Shown piece after piece: positions 25,300 to 34,230 of a DNA stretch of 64,000 nucleotides. The position numbers and the translations under genes were made by a program. Source of the stretch: Labilithrix sp. (GTDB taxonomy: Bacteria; Myxococcota_A; Polyangia; Polyangiales; Polyangiaceae); assembly GCA_019637195.1 (NCBI GenBank), contig JAHBWA010000015.1:34641-98640 (forward strand), in the 5' to 3' direction. Positions within the stretch are counted from its first letter, which is position 1. The number at the start of each line of letters is the position of its first letter. A model generated the notes under the pieces. The model was not told the origin of the DNA. It worked only from the letters and a program-made list of their open reading frames with translations, and ran no database searches.

Positions 25300-28200
25300 A
25301 TGGCCGAACCTGAAGCGCCCCCGAAGGATGATGCCGAGGACACGCCGCCCGCCGACGAGGCGCCGGCGGACGAGGAGACGCAGGGAGGCGAGGCGACGGG
25401 GGACCACCCGTCGGAGCGCGCTGCCGACGAAGCGACGAACGACCCGCCCGCCGCGAGCGCGCCGCCGGCCAGGAGCGAGCCGCGCGACGACGGTGACGAC
25501 CGACACGGCCCGCCGTGGCTGCCGCTCGCGATCGCCGCGCTCTTGCCGGTCGTGTTCTTCTTCGTGCTCCCGCCGCTCACGAAGAGCGGCCTCTGGGACC
25601 CGTACGAGCTCAACGTCGCCGATCTCGCGCGTCGCATCGCCCTGAACCTCCACGGCGCGGCGAGCCTCGCGCTCGAGGGCGAGGACAACTCGCTCCCGCA
25701 CCTCAACGATCTCGGGCGCCCGCAGCTGCCGTTCACGTCGATCGCGCTCGGCTTCCAGCGCTTCGGCCTCCACGAGTGGGCCGGCCGCGCGCCGCTCGCG
25801 CTCTGGGGCGTCATCGGCGTCCTCACGACGTACGGCTTCGTCTCGCGCCTCGTCGATCGTCGCGCCGGCGTCTTCTCGGCCGTCGCGCTCACCACGATGC
25901 CCCTCTACTTCGTGCACGCCCGCACGATGCTCGGCGACATCGTGATGATGGCCGCGCTCGCGATGTCGTTCGGCGGGCTCGCCGTCGGGGTGTTCGGCGC
26001 GAGGGAGGGGGACGCGCGCGACCGGCCGATCCGCGTGGCCTGGCTCGCGTTCGCCGCGCTCGGCCTCCTCGCCGGCTACTACACGCGCGGATCGCTCATC
26101 GGGGTGGGGGTCCCGGCGCTCGCGGTGGGCGCCGCCTACCTCGTCGCGATCACGAACGGGCAGCGCCTCGACGCGCTCGCGCACGCCGCGGGCGGCGTGG
26201 CGGTGCTCGTCGGCGTGTCGTTCGCGGTGCGCGGCGCGGTCGCGATCGGCGCGGCCAGCTTCGACGACATGACCGTGCCGATCGCCGGCGCCATGATGAA
26301 GCCGCCGTCGAAGTACCCGACGTTCGACTTCATGATCGGCCACCTCGCTCCGGCGCTCGCGCCGTGGAGCGCGTTCGTCCCGTTCGCGGTCGGCCGTATG
26401 TTCACGTCCCCGACGCGGGTTCGGTCCGAGGCCTTCGCCCGCGAGAGCCAGACGCGGCTCGTGCTGCTCCTCGGCGTGGCGGTCGCCTACGTGGCGCACG
26501 GGTGGATGGCGCCGCGCACCGACCTCGTCACGTTCTCCGCCCCGGCCGTGATGGCGGCGGTCTGCGGCGTCGCGCTCCGTGACTACGAGCGCGGCGCCCA
26601 TCCCTCGGTGGCCGTCGGGGTCGGCACGATGGTGCTGCTCGGCCTGATGCACCACGAGCTCCACAAGATCCCGGAGAAGGCGTTCCACGCGTTTTCCATC
26701 GGGGCGGGGGCGACCTTCCCCGAGAGCTTCAAGGCCCACTCGATCGCCCTCTGGACGGTCGTCCTCGTCGGCTTCGCGGGCATCGCCTTCCTCACGTGGG
26801 TCGAGCGTGATCCCGAGCGCGAGCCCTTCGAGCCGAAGGGCTATCTCCGGGTGCTCCTCGCGCTCCGCGACGCGTGGGACGGCATGCTGGCGCTCGCGTA
26901 CTTCGCGATGGTCGCCGGCGCGTCGCTCGCCGGGCTCGCCGTGTGGATCGGCACGCGCCAGCACGCCAAGTGGCTCCCGCAGCTCAGCTCGCAGATGCGC
27001 GACGCGATCCTCAACGCGTGGTGGGTCACGGCCTTCGCGCCGCTCGTGGCCATCTTCGCCGTCTACTTCTGGTGCGACGTCTGGGTGTGGGCGTTCGACC
27101 GCGCGCCCCGCGGCCGCCGCGCGGCGGGCGAGGTCGCGTCGAGTCTCAAGGCCGCCCTCGGGCGCGCAGCGACCCGCGGCTTCGAGCCGTTCGAGGAGCT
27201 CGCGCAGCGCCTGAAGGACGGGCGTCTCCGCGAGACCGTTCCGAAGCTCGTCCTCGGCAAGCTGGTCGTCGACCACGACAAGCTCGACGACGGCGTCGGC
27301 CCGGTCGCGCTCCTCGTCCTCGCCCCGCTGATGTACCTCCAGGTCCCGGTCATCGTCTTCCTCGCGCTCTGGCAGAAGGTCGGCCTCCGTCCGCTCGTCG
27401 CCGGTGCCCTCGCGATCCCGTCGGGGGTCGCGCTGTTCTTGCTCCTCGGCGTCGTCGGTGACCTCTTCCGAGGCAGTCGCGCGGCGTTCCTCGCGCTCTT
27501 CGGCGCGACGGTGTCGGCGGTCCTCTGCTTCTCGTATTACCCTGCGCTCGCGAACCAGCTCTCGCCGAAGGAGATCTTCGAGAGCTATCAGCGCACGCAC
27601 AAGGGCTCGGAGCCCCTCGCGCTGTTCGGCGTCGGCGGGCGGACGGCGGCGTACTACGCCGGCGGCCAGCCCCACATCCTCAAGGACACGCAGAGCGCGT
27701 ACGAGTGGCTGATGGGCGGCGATCCCGGCGGGCGCCGCTTCCTCGCGGTCCGCGCCGAGGAGCTCTCGCGCCTCAACCGGGCCTACCGCGAGCGAACGGC
27801 GAACGGCGACAACCTCCCGGTGCTCGACGCACGTTCGAGCCAGATCGTGCTCGTCGCGTCGTCGCTCCGCGACTCGGAGAAGAACCAGAACCCGCTCTCG
27901 CGCATCGTCCTCACGGCGCCGCCGACGCCGCAGCGCAAGCTCGAGGTCGTCCTCGACGACAGGCTCGAGGTGCTCGGCTACGACATCGTCGACTCCACCG
28001 GGAAGCTCGTCGATCGCGTCGCGCCCGGCAAGAAGTACCACATGAAGACGTACTTCAAGGTGCTCGCGCCGCTGCAGTCCGAGTGGGACATGTTCATCCA
28101 CGTCGACGGCTTCCGCCGGCGCCACAACGGCGATCACAAGATCTGCGAGAACAAGTACCCGATGTCGCTCTGGCTCAAGGACGACATCATCATGGACGAC

Positions 28201-28347
28201 CACGAGTTCAGCCTCGAGCCGAACTTCAGCCCGGGCGCGTACAACCTCTGGTTCGGGCTGTTCGTCGGCGAGTCGCGCATGAAGGTCGTGTCGGGCGCGA
28301 GCGACGGCGACAACCGCGTGAACGGCGGCGCGCTCCGCGTGCAGTAG
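25300..28347 (+). CDS. Large membrane glycosyltransferase, ArnT/PMT (GT39) type, with extra C-terminal domain
   Basis: 1015 residues. An acidic 75-residue cytoplasmic start is followed by many TM segments. The first periplasmic loop holds SGLWDPYELNVADLARR and ends LGRPQLPF, matching the D/E catalytic loop of GT-C enzymes that use polyprenyl-phosphate sugars. About 14 hydrophobic segments are seen. From about residue 860 a non-membrane domain follows (KLEVVLDDRLEVLGYDIVD; EWDMFIHVDGFRRRHNGDHK) and looks beta-rich and periplasmic. It is probably a sugar- or protein-binding module. Acceptor could be lipid A, a cell-surface glycan or proteins; no neighbour decides. It is divergent from era with 105 bases between them. 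Confidence 0.8.
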   Translation: MAEPEAPPKDDAEDTPPADEAPADEETQGGEATGDHPSERAADEATNDPPAASAPPARSEPRDDGDDRHGPPWLPLAIAALLPVVFFFVLPPLTKSGLWDPYELNVADLARRIALNLHGAASLALEGEDNSLPHLNDLGRPQLPFTSIALGFQRFGLHEWAGRAPLALWGVIGVLTTYGFVSRLVDRRAGVFSAVALTTMPLYFVHARTMLGDIVMMAALAMSFGGLAVGVFGAREGDARDRPIRVAWLAFAALGLLAGYYTRGSLIGVGVPALAVGAAYLVAITNGQRLDALAHAAGGVAVLVGVSFAVRGAVAIGAASFDDMTVPIAGAMMKPPSKYPTFDFMIGHLAPALAPWSAFVPFAVGRMFTSPTRVRSEAFARESQTRLVLLLGVAVAYVAHGWMAPRTDLVTFSAPAVMAAVCGVALRDYERGAHPSVAVGVGTMVLLGLMHHELHKIPEKAFHAFSIGAGATFPESFKAHSIALWTVVLVGFAGIAFLTWVERDPEREPFEPKGYLRVLLALRDAWDGMLALAYFAMVAGASLAGLAVWIGTRQHAKWLPQLSSQMRDAILNAWWVTAFAPLVAIFAVYFWCDVWVWAFDRAPRGRRAAGEVASSLKAALGRAATRGFEPFEELAQRLKDGRLRETVPKLVLGKLVVDHDKLDDGVGPVALLVLAPLMYLQVPVIVFLALWQKVGLRPLVAGALAIPSGVALFLLLGVVGDLFRGSRAAFLALFGATVSAVLCFSYYPALANQLSPKEIFESYQRTHKGSEPLALFGVGGRTAAYYAGGQPHILKDTQSAYEWLMGGDPGGRRFLAVRAEELSRLNRAYRERTANGDNLPVLDARSSQIVLVASSLRDSEKNQNPLSRIVLTAPPTPQRKLEVVLDDRLEVLGYDIVDSTGKLVDRVAPGKKYHMKTYFKVLAPLQSEWDMFIHVDGFRRRHNGDHKICENKYPMSLWLKDDIIMDDHEFSLEPNFSPGAYNLWFGLFVGESRMKVVSGASDGDNRVNGGALRVQ

Positions 28348-28492
28348 CGCGCGCGAGCGGCACCCCCAGCGAGCTCCGCGGCGACCTCGGTCGCCGCGCG
28401 CGCCGCAGCGGCCGCGGTAGACAACGCGTTTCGGCTGGCGCCCTCCCGTGTCCCGGGCTATGCGCCAGCATCACTCGGGGGTGAGTCGCATC

Positions 28493-28885
28493 ATGAGCAG
28501 CAAGAACGACCGAGCGGCAGAAGCGGTGGACGAGTCCGTCGCCGAGCGTCGCACCTTCGACCGCTTCGACGTCGAGTGGGCGGTCGACTGCGTCGCGTCG
28601 GACACGTTCCTCTTCGCGTCGATCACGAACATCAGCGCGATGGGCATCTTCGTGCGCACCGTCGACCCGCTGAAGACCGGGACGCGCCTCTTGCTCACCT
28701 TCGCGCCGCCGGGCGCGCAGGGCTTCAAGCTCGAAGGCACGGTCGCCTGGGTGAACGACGTGCGGCCCGACGGCGACAACCCGAACCCGGGGATGGGGAT
28801 CCGCTTCATCAACCTGAAGCTCGAGGAGCGCGAGCGGCTCGTCGAGGTCATCCGGACGATCGCGTACCTCCGCGATCCGAACTGA
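28493..28885 (+). CDS. PilZ domain protein (Myxococcus TIGR02266-like)
   Basis: 130 residues from ATG 28493, with GGGGGTGA eight bases upstream. A stand-alone PilZ domain: RTFDR (Arg20, Arg24) supplies the RxxxR and NISAMG (Asn46-Gly51) the (D/N)xSxxG motif, the two parts of a cyclic-di-GMP site. The C-terminal helix (LKLEERERLVEVIRTIAY) matches the single-domain type frequent in Myxococcus. It probably binds c-di-GMP and touches an unknown partner. It follows the glycosyltransferase gene after 145 bases. Binding residues look intact, so ligand binding is likely but untested. Confidence 0.85.
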   Translation: MSSKNDRAAEAVDESVAERRTFDRFDVEWAVDCVASDTFLFASITNISAMGIFVRTVDPLKTGTRLLLTFAPPGAQGFKLEGTVAWVNDVRPDGDNPNPGMGIRFINLKLEERERLVEVIRTIAYLRDPN

Positions 28886-28964
28886 GCGGGCGCGCGAACG
28901 CGGAGCACCCGCACCGACGCGGCGGGCGCCGAGCGACGCAGGACCGGTCGCTCGGGAGGCAGGC

Positions 28965-30782
28965 TCAGTCGCTCGGGAGGGGGAAGCGGCGGACGACGAT
29001 GCCGGCGTCGGAGGCGGACTTGTCCTCCCAGCCGATGGCCACGAAGGGGCCGCTGCCTCCCGCGACCGCGACCGGCGCGACGCGGTCGCGGCCGTCGATC
29101 CGGCTCGCCTGGAACTCGGTCGCCTGACCGTTCACGTTGTTGAAGAGGAAGCCCGACGAACCGCCGAGGAAGCGCGCGCGAATGTGCCCGCTGCTCGCGT
29201 CCCGCCATGCGACGACGTAGGAGCCGCCGGCGGCCGACGTGGCCGCGATCGTCGGCTGCGTCTGGTCTCCGTCGGTGACGACGTCGTTCACGGGCGTCGC
29301 CTGATCGCCGTCGATCGGGATCGCGCGGTCGTCGTAGCGCTGGACGAAGATGTCGCCGCCCTTCTCCCAGACGACGGCGAAGCGTCCGTCGGGGAGCGAC
29401 GCGACGCGCCCGCCCTCGGCGCCGCCCCCGCCCTCGTTCACCGTCTGCTCGCCGCCCGACGGCGTGCCGTTCGCGTCGACGGCGCGGAGCTTGATGCCGG
29501 TGTCGCTCTTCCACACCGCGACCCAGCCCTTGCTCGTGGCGGCGACCTGCGGGCGCACGTTGCCGTTCCCGGTGCTGATCTGGTTCTGGCTGCCGAGCGC
29601 CTGCGCCGCGTTCAGCGTGCGCCCGACGATGGTCCCCGCCGCCTGGTCCTGCCACGCGATGAAGAGGCGGTCGGCGCCGGCGGCGATGGCGGGGGCCGTC
29701 TGAATCCCCGGCTCGCCCTGGTCGCCGCCGTTGATCCCGAGCGGCGTCGCGCTGTCGGCCTGGAACAGGTTGTCGATGACACGGAGGTGGATGTCGAGCG
29801 ACGCGCCGACGTCGTCCTGGAAGGCGACGTAGTACTTGCCGCCGAGGAGCGCGGCCGCCGGCAGCGACTGCTGGCGCGGCGTGGCGTCGGGCGGGAAGAC
29901 GCCGCCGTTGGGGAGGAAGATCGATCCGTTCGCGAGCGCCGGCGGGCTCGTCGCGGGGGACAGATCGTCGCTCATCACGCGCAGGCCCACCTCGAGCGTG
30001 CCGCCGCCGCTCGGCACGGCGCGATCGGAGAAGAAGGCGAGGAAGCGCCCGCCGGCGCCGCTCCCTTGCGGCCACAGGAAGAACGCGTCGGTCTTGTCAC
30101 CGGCCTTGCCGGTCGACGTCTTGTTGCCGCTCGCGCCGACCGAGAGGAGGATCTCGTTCGACTGGCACGTGTCGTCGCAGACCGACGTGCCGCCAGGCTC
30201 GCACTGCTCCGTGGGCTGAACCGTGCCGTCGCCGCACACCGCGGGCGCGAGGAAGCGGAACATCTTGATCGAGACGGGCACGGCGTCCTGATCGACCGTC
30301 GCCGTCGTGCAGCCGACGGCGAGCAGGCTCGCGCCGTCGCGCGCCGACGCCTCGAATACGCGGGGCGTCGCGCTCTTCTCGATCGAGACGTTGCCGCAGA
30401 ACTTCACGTTCGGGAGGCACCCCTCCTGGCCGAGGTTCGTCTTCGCGATCTGGCGCGCGCTCGCGTCGCCCTCGGGGAACGCGACGGCGCCGGTCGCTTC
30501 GTCGCAGGTGACCGGTCCGTCGAGGACGCGCAGCTCGAGCTGCTTCGCCTTGTCGAGGACGCCGCGCGGCGCCGAGAAGCTGGCGACGATCGACGTGCGG
30601 ACGGCGTCGTCCGGCGTCGCGCAGGCCGTGGGTCCCGCCGTCGAGCCGAGCGCGAGGACGAGCGCGCTCCCCGCGACGAGCGTGGCCCGGCGCCCGCGCG
30701 GCGATCCGAGCGCGCGCGCGGCCCCTGGCGTTCGAGACGGGCCTCGAGCCCGCGAGGAGCCTTCCTGGGAGCGACGCGCCAT
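28965..30782 (-). CDS. Cys-rich surface lipoprotein with repeated beta-propeller-like segments
   Basis: 605 residues. A basic N-region precedes a hydrophobic stretch and lipobox PTAC (Cys54). Residues of about 60-230 are Cys-rich and contain CGDGTVQPTEQCEPGG, the myxobacterial Cys-rich repeat that often marks surface proteins. The rest repeats motifs of the form WxAVWxxDxG and VASLPDGRFAVVWEKGGDIF, typical of long beta-propellers or VCBS-like repeats. Function unknown; likely outer-membrane attached and exposed. It converges on the PilZ gene with 79 bases between stops. Confidence 0.75.
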   Translation of the reverse strand: MARRSQEGSSRARGPSRTPGAARALGSPRGRRATLVAGSALVLALGSTAGPTACATPDDAVRTSIVASFSAPRGVLDKAKQLELRVLDGPVTCDEATGAVAFPEGDASARQIAKTNLGQEGCLPNVKFCGNVSIEKSATPRVFEASARDGASLLAVGCTTATVDQDAVPVSIKMFRFLAPAVCGDGTVQPTEQCEPGGTSVCDDTCQSNEILLSVGASGNKTSTGKAGDKTDAFFLWPQGSGAGGRFLAFFSDRAVPSGGGTLEVGLRVMSDDLSPATSPPALANGSIFLPNGGVFPPDATPRQQSLPAAALLGGKYYVAFQDDVGASLDIHLRVIDNLFQADSATPLGINGGDQGEPGIQTAPAIAAGADRLFIAWQDQAAGTIVGRTLNAAQALGSQNQISTGNGNVRPQVAATSKGWVAVWKSDTGIKLRAVDANGTPSGGEQTVNEGGGGAEGGRVASLPDGRFAVVWEKGGDIFVQRYDDRAIPIDGDQATPVNDVVTDGDQTQPTIAATSAAGGSYVVAWRDASSGHIRARFLGGSSGFLFNNVNGQATEFQASRIDGRDRVAPVAVAGGSGPFVAIGWEDKSASDAGIVVRRFPLPSD

Positions 30783-30861
30783 GAGGAGAGCACTCTAATA
30801 TGAGCGCGCCGCGGTGCGCCACGAGCGAAAACGACTTCCCGCGCGCCGGGCCGCGGGCGGG

Positions 30862-31542
30862 TCATTTGCGCCAGGGGAGCCTGAGCCAGCTCTTCGCGGG
30901 CGATCCGGGCTTCGCGCCCGCGTGCTCGCCGCTCGCGTCCGGCGAGACCTCGATCCCGACCAGCTCGACGGCGCTCGCGACCTCGGACCTCGCGCGGCTC
31001 GGTCCCGAGAGGACGACGCGTCGGACCTTCGCCTTCACGAGGCGGCCGGCGATCTGCGTGGCCCACGCGGCGAGCGCCTCGCCGTCGTCGGTCGGGAGCC
31101 CGCACGCGATCGCGGCGGCGCCGTCCGCGAGCGGGACGACGCACGCCGGATAGGCCCACGAGGCCAGCGCCGCCGCGCGCTCTCCGTCACGGACCACGGC
31201 GACGTAGCCCTCGACGAGCGACGCGCGCGCGGCGGCGAGGCGCGTCGCGTCGAACGGCGCCTCCGCCGCCGACAGCGCGCGCGCGGCGTTGTCGATGGTG
31301 CCGCCGGCGAGCGACGGTGAGGCGCCCGCTTCGGCGAGGAGCCCGCCGAGGCGCGCGCACGCGCTGAACAGATCGCGGCCCTCGGAGGGCGCCGCCGCGT
31401 CGCGTGCCAAACCCGCGTCGCCGAACAGCTCGACGACGAGCGACCGCGCGGCTTCGGTCGATCGGATCGCGCTCCGGTCGGCGGGGTGGAGGGCGCGCGC
31501 CGCGTCGAGCTCGGCCCAGGCGGCGACCACGGCGCTCGTCAT
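30862..31542 (-). CDS. Conserved-looking protein of unknown function in the sigma/anti-sigma operon
   Basis: 226 residues, Ala-rich and mostly helical, with no signal peptide or TM. It starts 11 bases after the anti-sigma stop, so it is the third gene of one operon. A small alpha/beta pattern is seen in the second half (VEGYVAVVRDGERAAALASW; VKAKVRRVVLSGPSRARSEV), and it ends in a basic SWLRLPWRK. I recognise no family. Alternatives are a cytoplasmic partner of the anti-sigma factor or an unrelated passenger gene. Confidence 0.6.
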   Translation of the reverse strand: MTSAVVAAWAELDAARALHPADRSAIRSTEAARSLVVELFGDAGLARDAAAPSEGRDLFSACARLGGLLAEAGASPSLAGGTIDNAARALSAAEAPFDATRLAAARASLVEGYVAVVRDGERAAALASWAYPACVVPLADGAAAIACGLPTDDGEALAAWATQIAGRLVKAKVRRVVLSGPSRARSEVASAVELVGIEVSPDASGEHAGAKPGSPAKSWLRLPWRK

Positions 31543-31553
31543 CGCCGGCCCCG

Positions 31554-32867
31554 CTAGAACCCGGCCGCGTGGTCGTCGGCTTGCTTCTTCTCCTGGAGAT
31601 CGGCCGGCGCGCGCGCCGGGGCCGCCGGACGAGCCGCCGGCGCAGCGCGCTTCGGCGCCGCCGCCGCGCCGCCGGTCGCGCCACCGCCGGCGGCCTTGCG
31701 CGTGGCGACCTGATCGAGCTCCGACAGCGCGTGCTGCGCGGCCTGCTGGTGGGAGCTGCCGTGAGCGAGCTTGTCGAGCCGGCCGCGTGCCGCGTCGAGC
31801 TGATTCATCGCGATCTGGCAGCGCGCGGCGCGGAGCGAAGCCTCGCTCGCGATCCATGCGTTGGGGGACTGCTTCGAGAGCTGATCGAAGCGACCCAGCG
31901 CGACGGCGCAGCCCTGTCCCTCGCGGGTGCTCTCGGCCGCCCAGAGCGCCGCGTTCGGATCGCCGCCTTGTGCGGCGGCGTCGAACTGCCGGGTCGCCTC
32001 GGCGAAGTTGCGCGCGCGGAACGCCGCGGCGCCGAGGCTGAACGGGTCCTGCACCTGACCCGCCGGGCCGGAGCGCTTGGCGGTGTAGGGTGTCGGAGGC
32101 GTCTGCGCGACGCCGTCGAACGGGTCGCCGGCGCCGGGCGCGCCCGCGGGCGGGCCGGCGTTCGCGATCACGGGCGCGGGCGCCGTGGTCGGCGCGGGCG
32201 GGGGAGGGGCGTAGCCCTTCGCGGGCTCGCCGGCGAACGCGCTCGCGAGCGAGCCCGACTCCTCGTCCTTCGCCTTGTCGCGCGCGGCGCCAGCGGTGAG
32301 GCGGTCGAACGGCCCGCTCTCGGGCGCCGGCTCGGCGAAGGCGAACGCCGACGCCGCGGCGGCAGGCGGGCGCGTGAAGTTCGGCGGGGTCGGACCGTGC
32401 GCGGCGGCCGCGGCCTTGTCGTCGAGCGAGTCGCTCTCGGCGGCGCTCGCTTCGGTCGGCGCCGGCTCGCCGGCGACGGTCACCGAGACCGCCGCGTCGC
32501 GGCTCCCGTGGTTCTTCGAGCGCACGAGGAACGCGCTCGTGCCGATCATCAGGAGGAAGACGGCGGCCATGGCCGTCTGAGGGCGCATCGCCCAGCTGCC
32601 GGCGACCGAGAGAACGCGCGACATGCGGCCCCGGATCGGGACGACCTTCTGCGCCTCTTTCACGGCCGCGAGGATGCGGTCCTCGAGATCGGCCGGCGGC
32701 GGCACGAGCGGCAGCGACACCGCGCGCCGCGTGCCGGCCAGGTCGCCGAGGATCGCCGCGCAGCGAGCGCAGCCGGACACGTGCCGCTTCACGGCCGCGC
32801 TCGTGAGCTCGTCGAGCTCCTCGTAGAGCTCGTCGAGCAGCAGGGGTTCGTACTTCTCGCAATCCAT
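31554..32867 (-). CDS. Transmembrane anti-sigma factor with zinc finger and periplasmic TPR-like domain
   Basis: 437 residues. The N-terminal anti-sigma zinc-binding domain has Cys3, His29, Cys33 and Cys36 (HVSGCARC). One TM at about 97-115 is followed by a 150-residue Ala/Pro linker and a helical TPR/YbgF-like domain (DPFSLGAAAFRARNFAEATRQF; ASLRAARCQIAMNQLDAARG). An Ala/Pro/Lys-rich tail ends the protein. It should hold the ECF sigma factor encoded 62 bases upstream and release it on an envelope signal. A C-terminal TPR rather than a RseA-like domain points to protein-protein sensing. Confidence 0.88.
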   Translation of the reverse strand: MDCEKYEPLLLDELYEELDELTSAAVKRHVSGCARCAAILGDLAGTRRAVSLPLVPPPADLEDRILAAVKEAQKVVPIRGRMSRVLSVAGSWAMRPQTAMAAVFLLMIGTSAFLVRSKNHGSRDAAVSVTVAGEPAPTEASAAESDSLDDKAAAAAHGPTPPNFTRPPAAAASAFAFAEPAPESGPFDRLTAGAARDKAKDEESGSLASAFAGEPAKGYAPPPPAPTTAPAPVIANAGPPAGAPGAGDPFDGVAQTPPTPYTAKRSGPAGQVQDPFSLGAAAFRARNFAEATRQFDAAAQGGDPNAALWAAESTREGQGCAVALGRFDQLSKQSPNAWIASEASLRAARCQIAMNQLDAARGRLDKLAHGSSHQQAAQHALSELDQVATRKAAGGGATGGAAAAPKRAAPAARPAAPARAPADLQEKKQADDHAAGF

Positions 32868-32929
32868 CGGATGACTCGGGCTGACAGGGAGGAAGGTAAG
32901 GCGTCGTGGGTGGGTTCGCTCGGGCAGGA

Positions 32930-33550
32930 TCAGCGCAGGGCGCGCGCGTACTCCTCGTATTCGGCGAGGTGCTCCTGGAGTCGCTCGAGGGCGTAGCGCA
33001 TGCGGCTCTTGACCGTGTTCTCGGGCACCCCGGTGATCTCGGCGATCTCCTTGAACGGCAGGTTGGCGATCTCGCGCATCAAGAAGACCTCGCGCTGCTC
33101 GTCGGGGAGCGTGTCGACCGCCCGCGCGATCCTCTGCTTGAGCTCGGTCGCCGTGGCCTCGCGCTCGACGCTCGCGCGGGGGTCGGCGGTCTGCTCGCCC
33201 AGCGTCGGTCCGTCGCCGTCCTCACCGCGCGACTCGTCCAGCGACGGGTGCTTGCGTAGCGCGCGCTTGCGGAGGTGGTCGATGCAGAGGTTTCGCGTGA
33301 TGGTGTAGACCCAGGTGGTGAAGCGCGCCTCGTGCTTGAAGTCGCCGGCGTTCTGCACGACCCGCACGAAGCTTTCCTGGACGACGTCCTCCGCGACCTG
33401 CGGGACGCGGACCTGACGGAGCGCGAAGTTGTAGAGGGCCGTTTGATGCCGGCGCAGGAGCTGTGCGAACGCCGCTCGATCGCCCTGCTGATACCGGAGC
33501 ATCAGCGTCTCGTCGGGCGGATCCAGCGTTCGCTTGGGGACGCCGCTCAT
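32930..33550 (-). CDS. ECF RNA polymerase sigma factor (RpoE family)
   Basis: 206 residues from ATG 33550. Sigma-2 region: ALYNFALRQVRVPQVAEDVV, then FTTWVYTITRNLCIDHLR. Sigma-4: LPDEQREVFLMREIANLPFKEIAEI with the helix-turn-helix TGVPENTVKSRMRYALERL. Between them is an acidic linker. Conserved sequence starts about ten residues after this ATG, so longer readings are rejected. It is the first gene of a three-gene operon with its anti-sigma factor. It is divergent from the 15-kb envelope cluster that starts 680 bases away. Confidence 0.93.
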   Translation of the reverse strand: MSGVPKRTLDPPDETLMLRYQQGDRAAFAQLLRRHQTALYNFALRQVRVPQVAEDVVQESFVRVVQNAGDFKHEARFTTWVYTITRNLCIDHLRKRALRKHPSLDESRGEDGDGPTLGEQTADPRASVEREATATELKQRIARAVDTLPDEQREVFLMREIANLPFKEIAEITGVPENTVKSRMRYALERLQEHLAEYEEYARALR

Positions 33551-33571
33551 CGCGGGGCTGCTCCTGGACGC

Positions 33572-33599
33572 ACGGTAGGTGTCTCGGGCATGTCGTTCC
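33572..33599 (-). promoter_or_regulatory. Possible ECF-type autoregulated promoter
   Basis: On the minus strand GGAAC (33599-33595) is followed after 17 bases by TACCGT (33577-33572), about 22 bases before the sigma-factor ATG. GGAAC is the common -35 core of RpoE-like sigma factors. A second GGAAC on the plus strand at 33738-33742 points toward the envelope cluster but has no clear -10 partner. Confidence 0.35.
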
Positions 33600-33976
33600 A
33601 ACGCGCGCCGGCGCCGGCGACGACACCCTCCAGCTGCGAGGGTGGCCCAAACGTACATCGAACAGGCCGCGATCGGCGACCGGTACCGTCGCTCCGCACC
33701 CCGAACGGGTCGAGAACACTGCCTTCTTCATTTCCTTGGAACATCAGACGCGCCTCGACGCACAAAGTTCTCGCCGACCCGACCGAGCGGCGCCTCGTTG
33801 CCGGACGGCGGCGCCCGAGCGGGGACGCCTGGGGCGGTGGCGCAGGACGTCGCACTTGGCCTTGGCTCCCCTACCGGAGGCCCATCGGCCCGGGGACGGC
33901 TCGAGCGGGCGGGCGAGCGACGGCCGCGCGGACGGTCGCTGGCTCGAGCGGTCGGTTGGACAGACCTCGACCAGAA

Positions 33977-34000
33977 CCCTGGCCAGAACGGTGGCCAGGG
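33977..34000. promoter_or_regulatory. Perfect 9-bp inverted repeat
   Basis: CCCTGGCCA (33977-33985) and TGGCCAGGG (33992-34000) are exact reverse complements across GAACGG. No T-run follows, and no gene ends nearby, so an operator for a dimeric regulator fits better than a terminator. Confidence 0.55.
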
Positions 34001-34168
34001 CCCGAGAGCTGGTCATTTCTTGGGCCGTTGCAAGCCCCCATCCTCGGGGCCTACACTCGTGCTCGCTTCACTCGGGGATCGACGCAGTGCGCGAGCCGCG
34101 CTCTTCTTCATCCGTCGTGCGAGCAATCAGGAGCGAAGCGGATCGTCCTAAGGTGCACACCCTCACCG

Positions 34169-34195
34169 GGTCATTCATCCGCGGTCATTCATCCG
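34169..34195. promoter_or_regulatory. Phased direct repeat upstream of the envelope cluster
   Basis: GGTCATTCATCCG occurs at 34169-34181 and again at 34183-34195, an exact 13-bp copy with a 14-bp period. It lies 36-62 bases before the ATG at 34231, where a promoter would be expected. Confidence 0.6.
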
Positions 34196-34230
34196 TCAGC
34201 GTCCGGGCCGTCTTGAAAGGGAATCGAGCG

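Larger units (their letters stand above)
33551..34230. other. 680-base divergent control region
   Basis: No credible gene is seen; open frames here are rich in Arg/Ser/Pro and lack conserved motifs. The region lies between the sigma-factor operon and the envelope cluster. It contains the GGAAC element(s) described separately, a 9-bp palindrome and a phased direct repeat, so it is probably regulatory on both sides. Confidence 0.6.

Noticed and set aside
24073..28203. Open frame of about 1376 codons on the minus strand reaching far past era
   Set aside because: Beyond ATG 25194 it is Arg/Glu/Asp/His-rich, has no motifs and lies antisense to the glycosyltransferase gene; it is a high-GC shadow.
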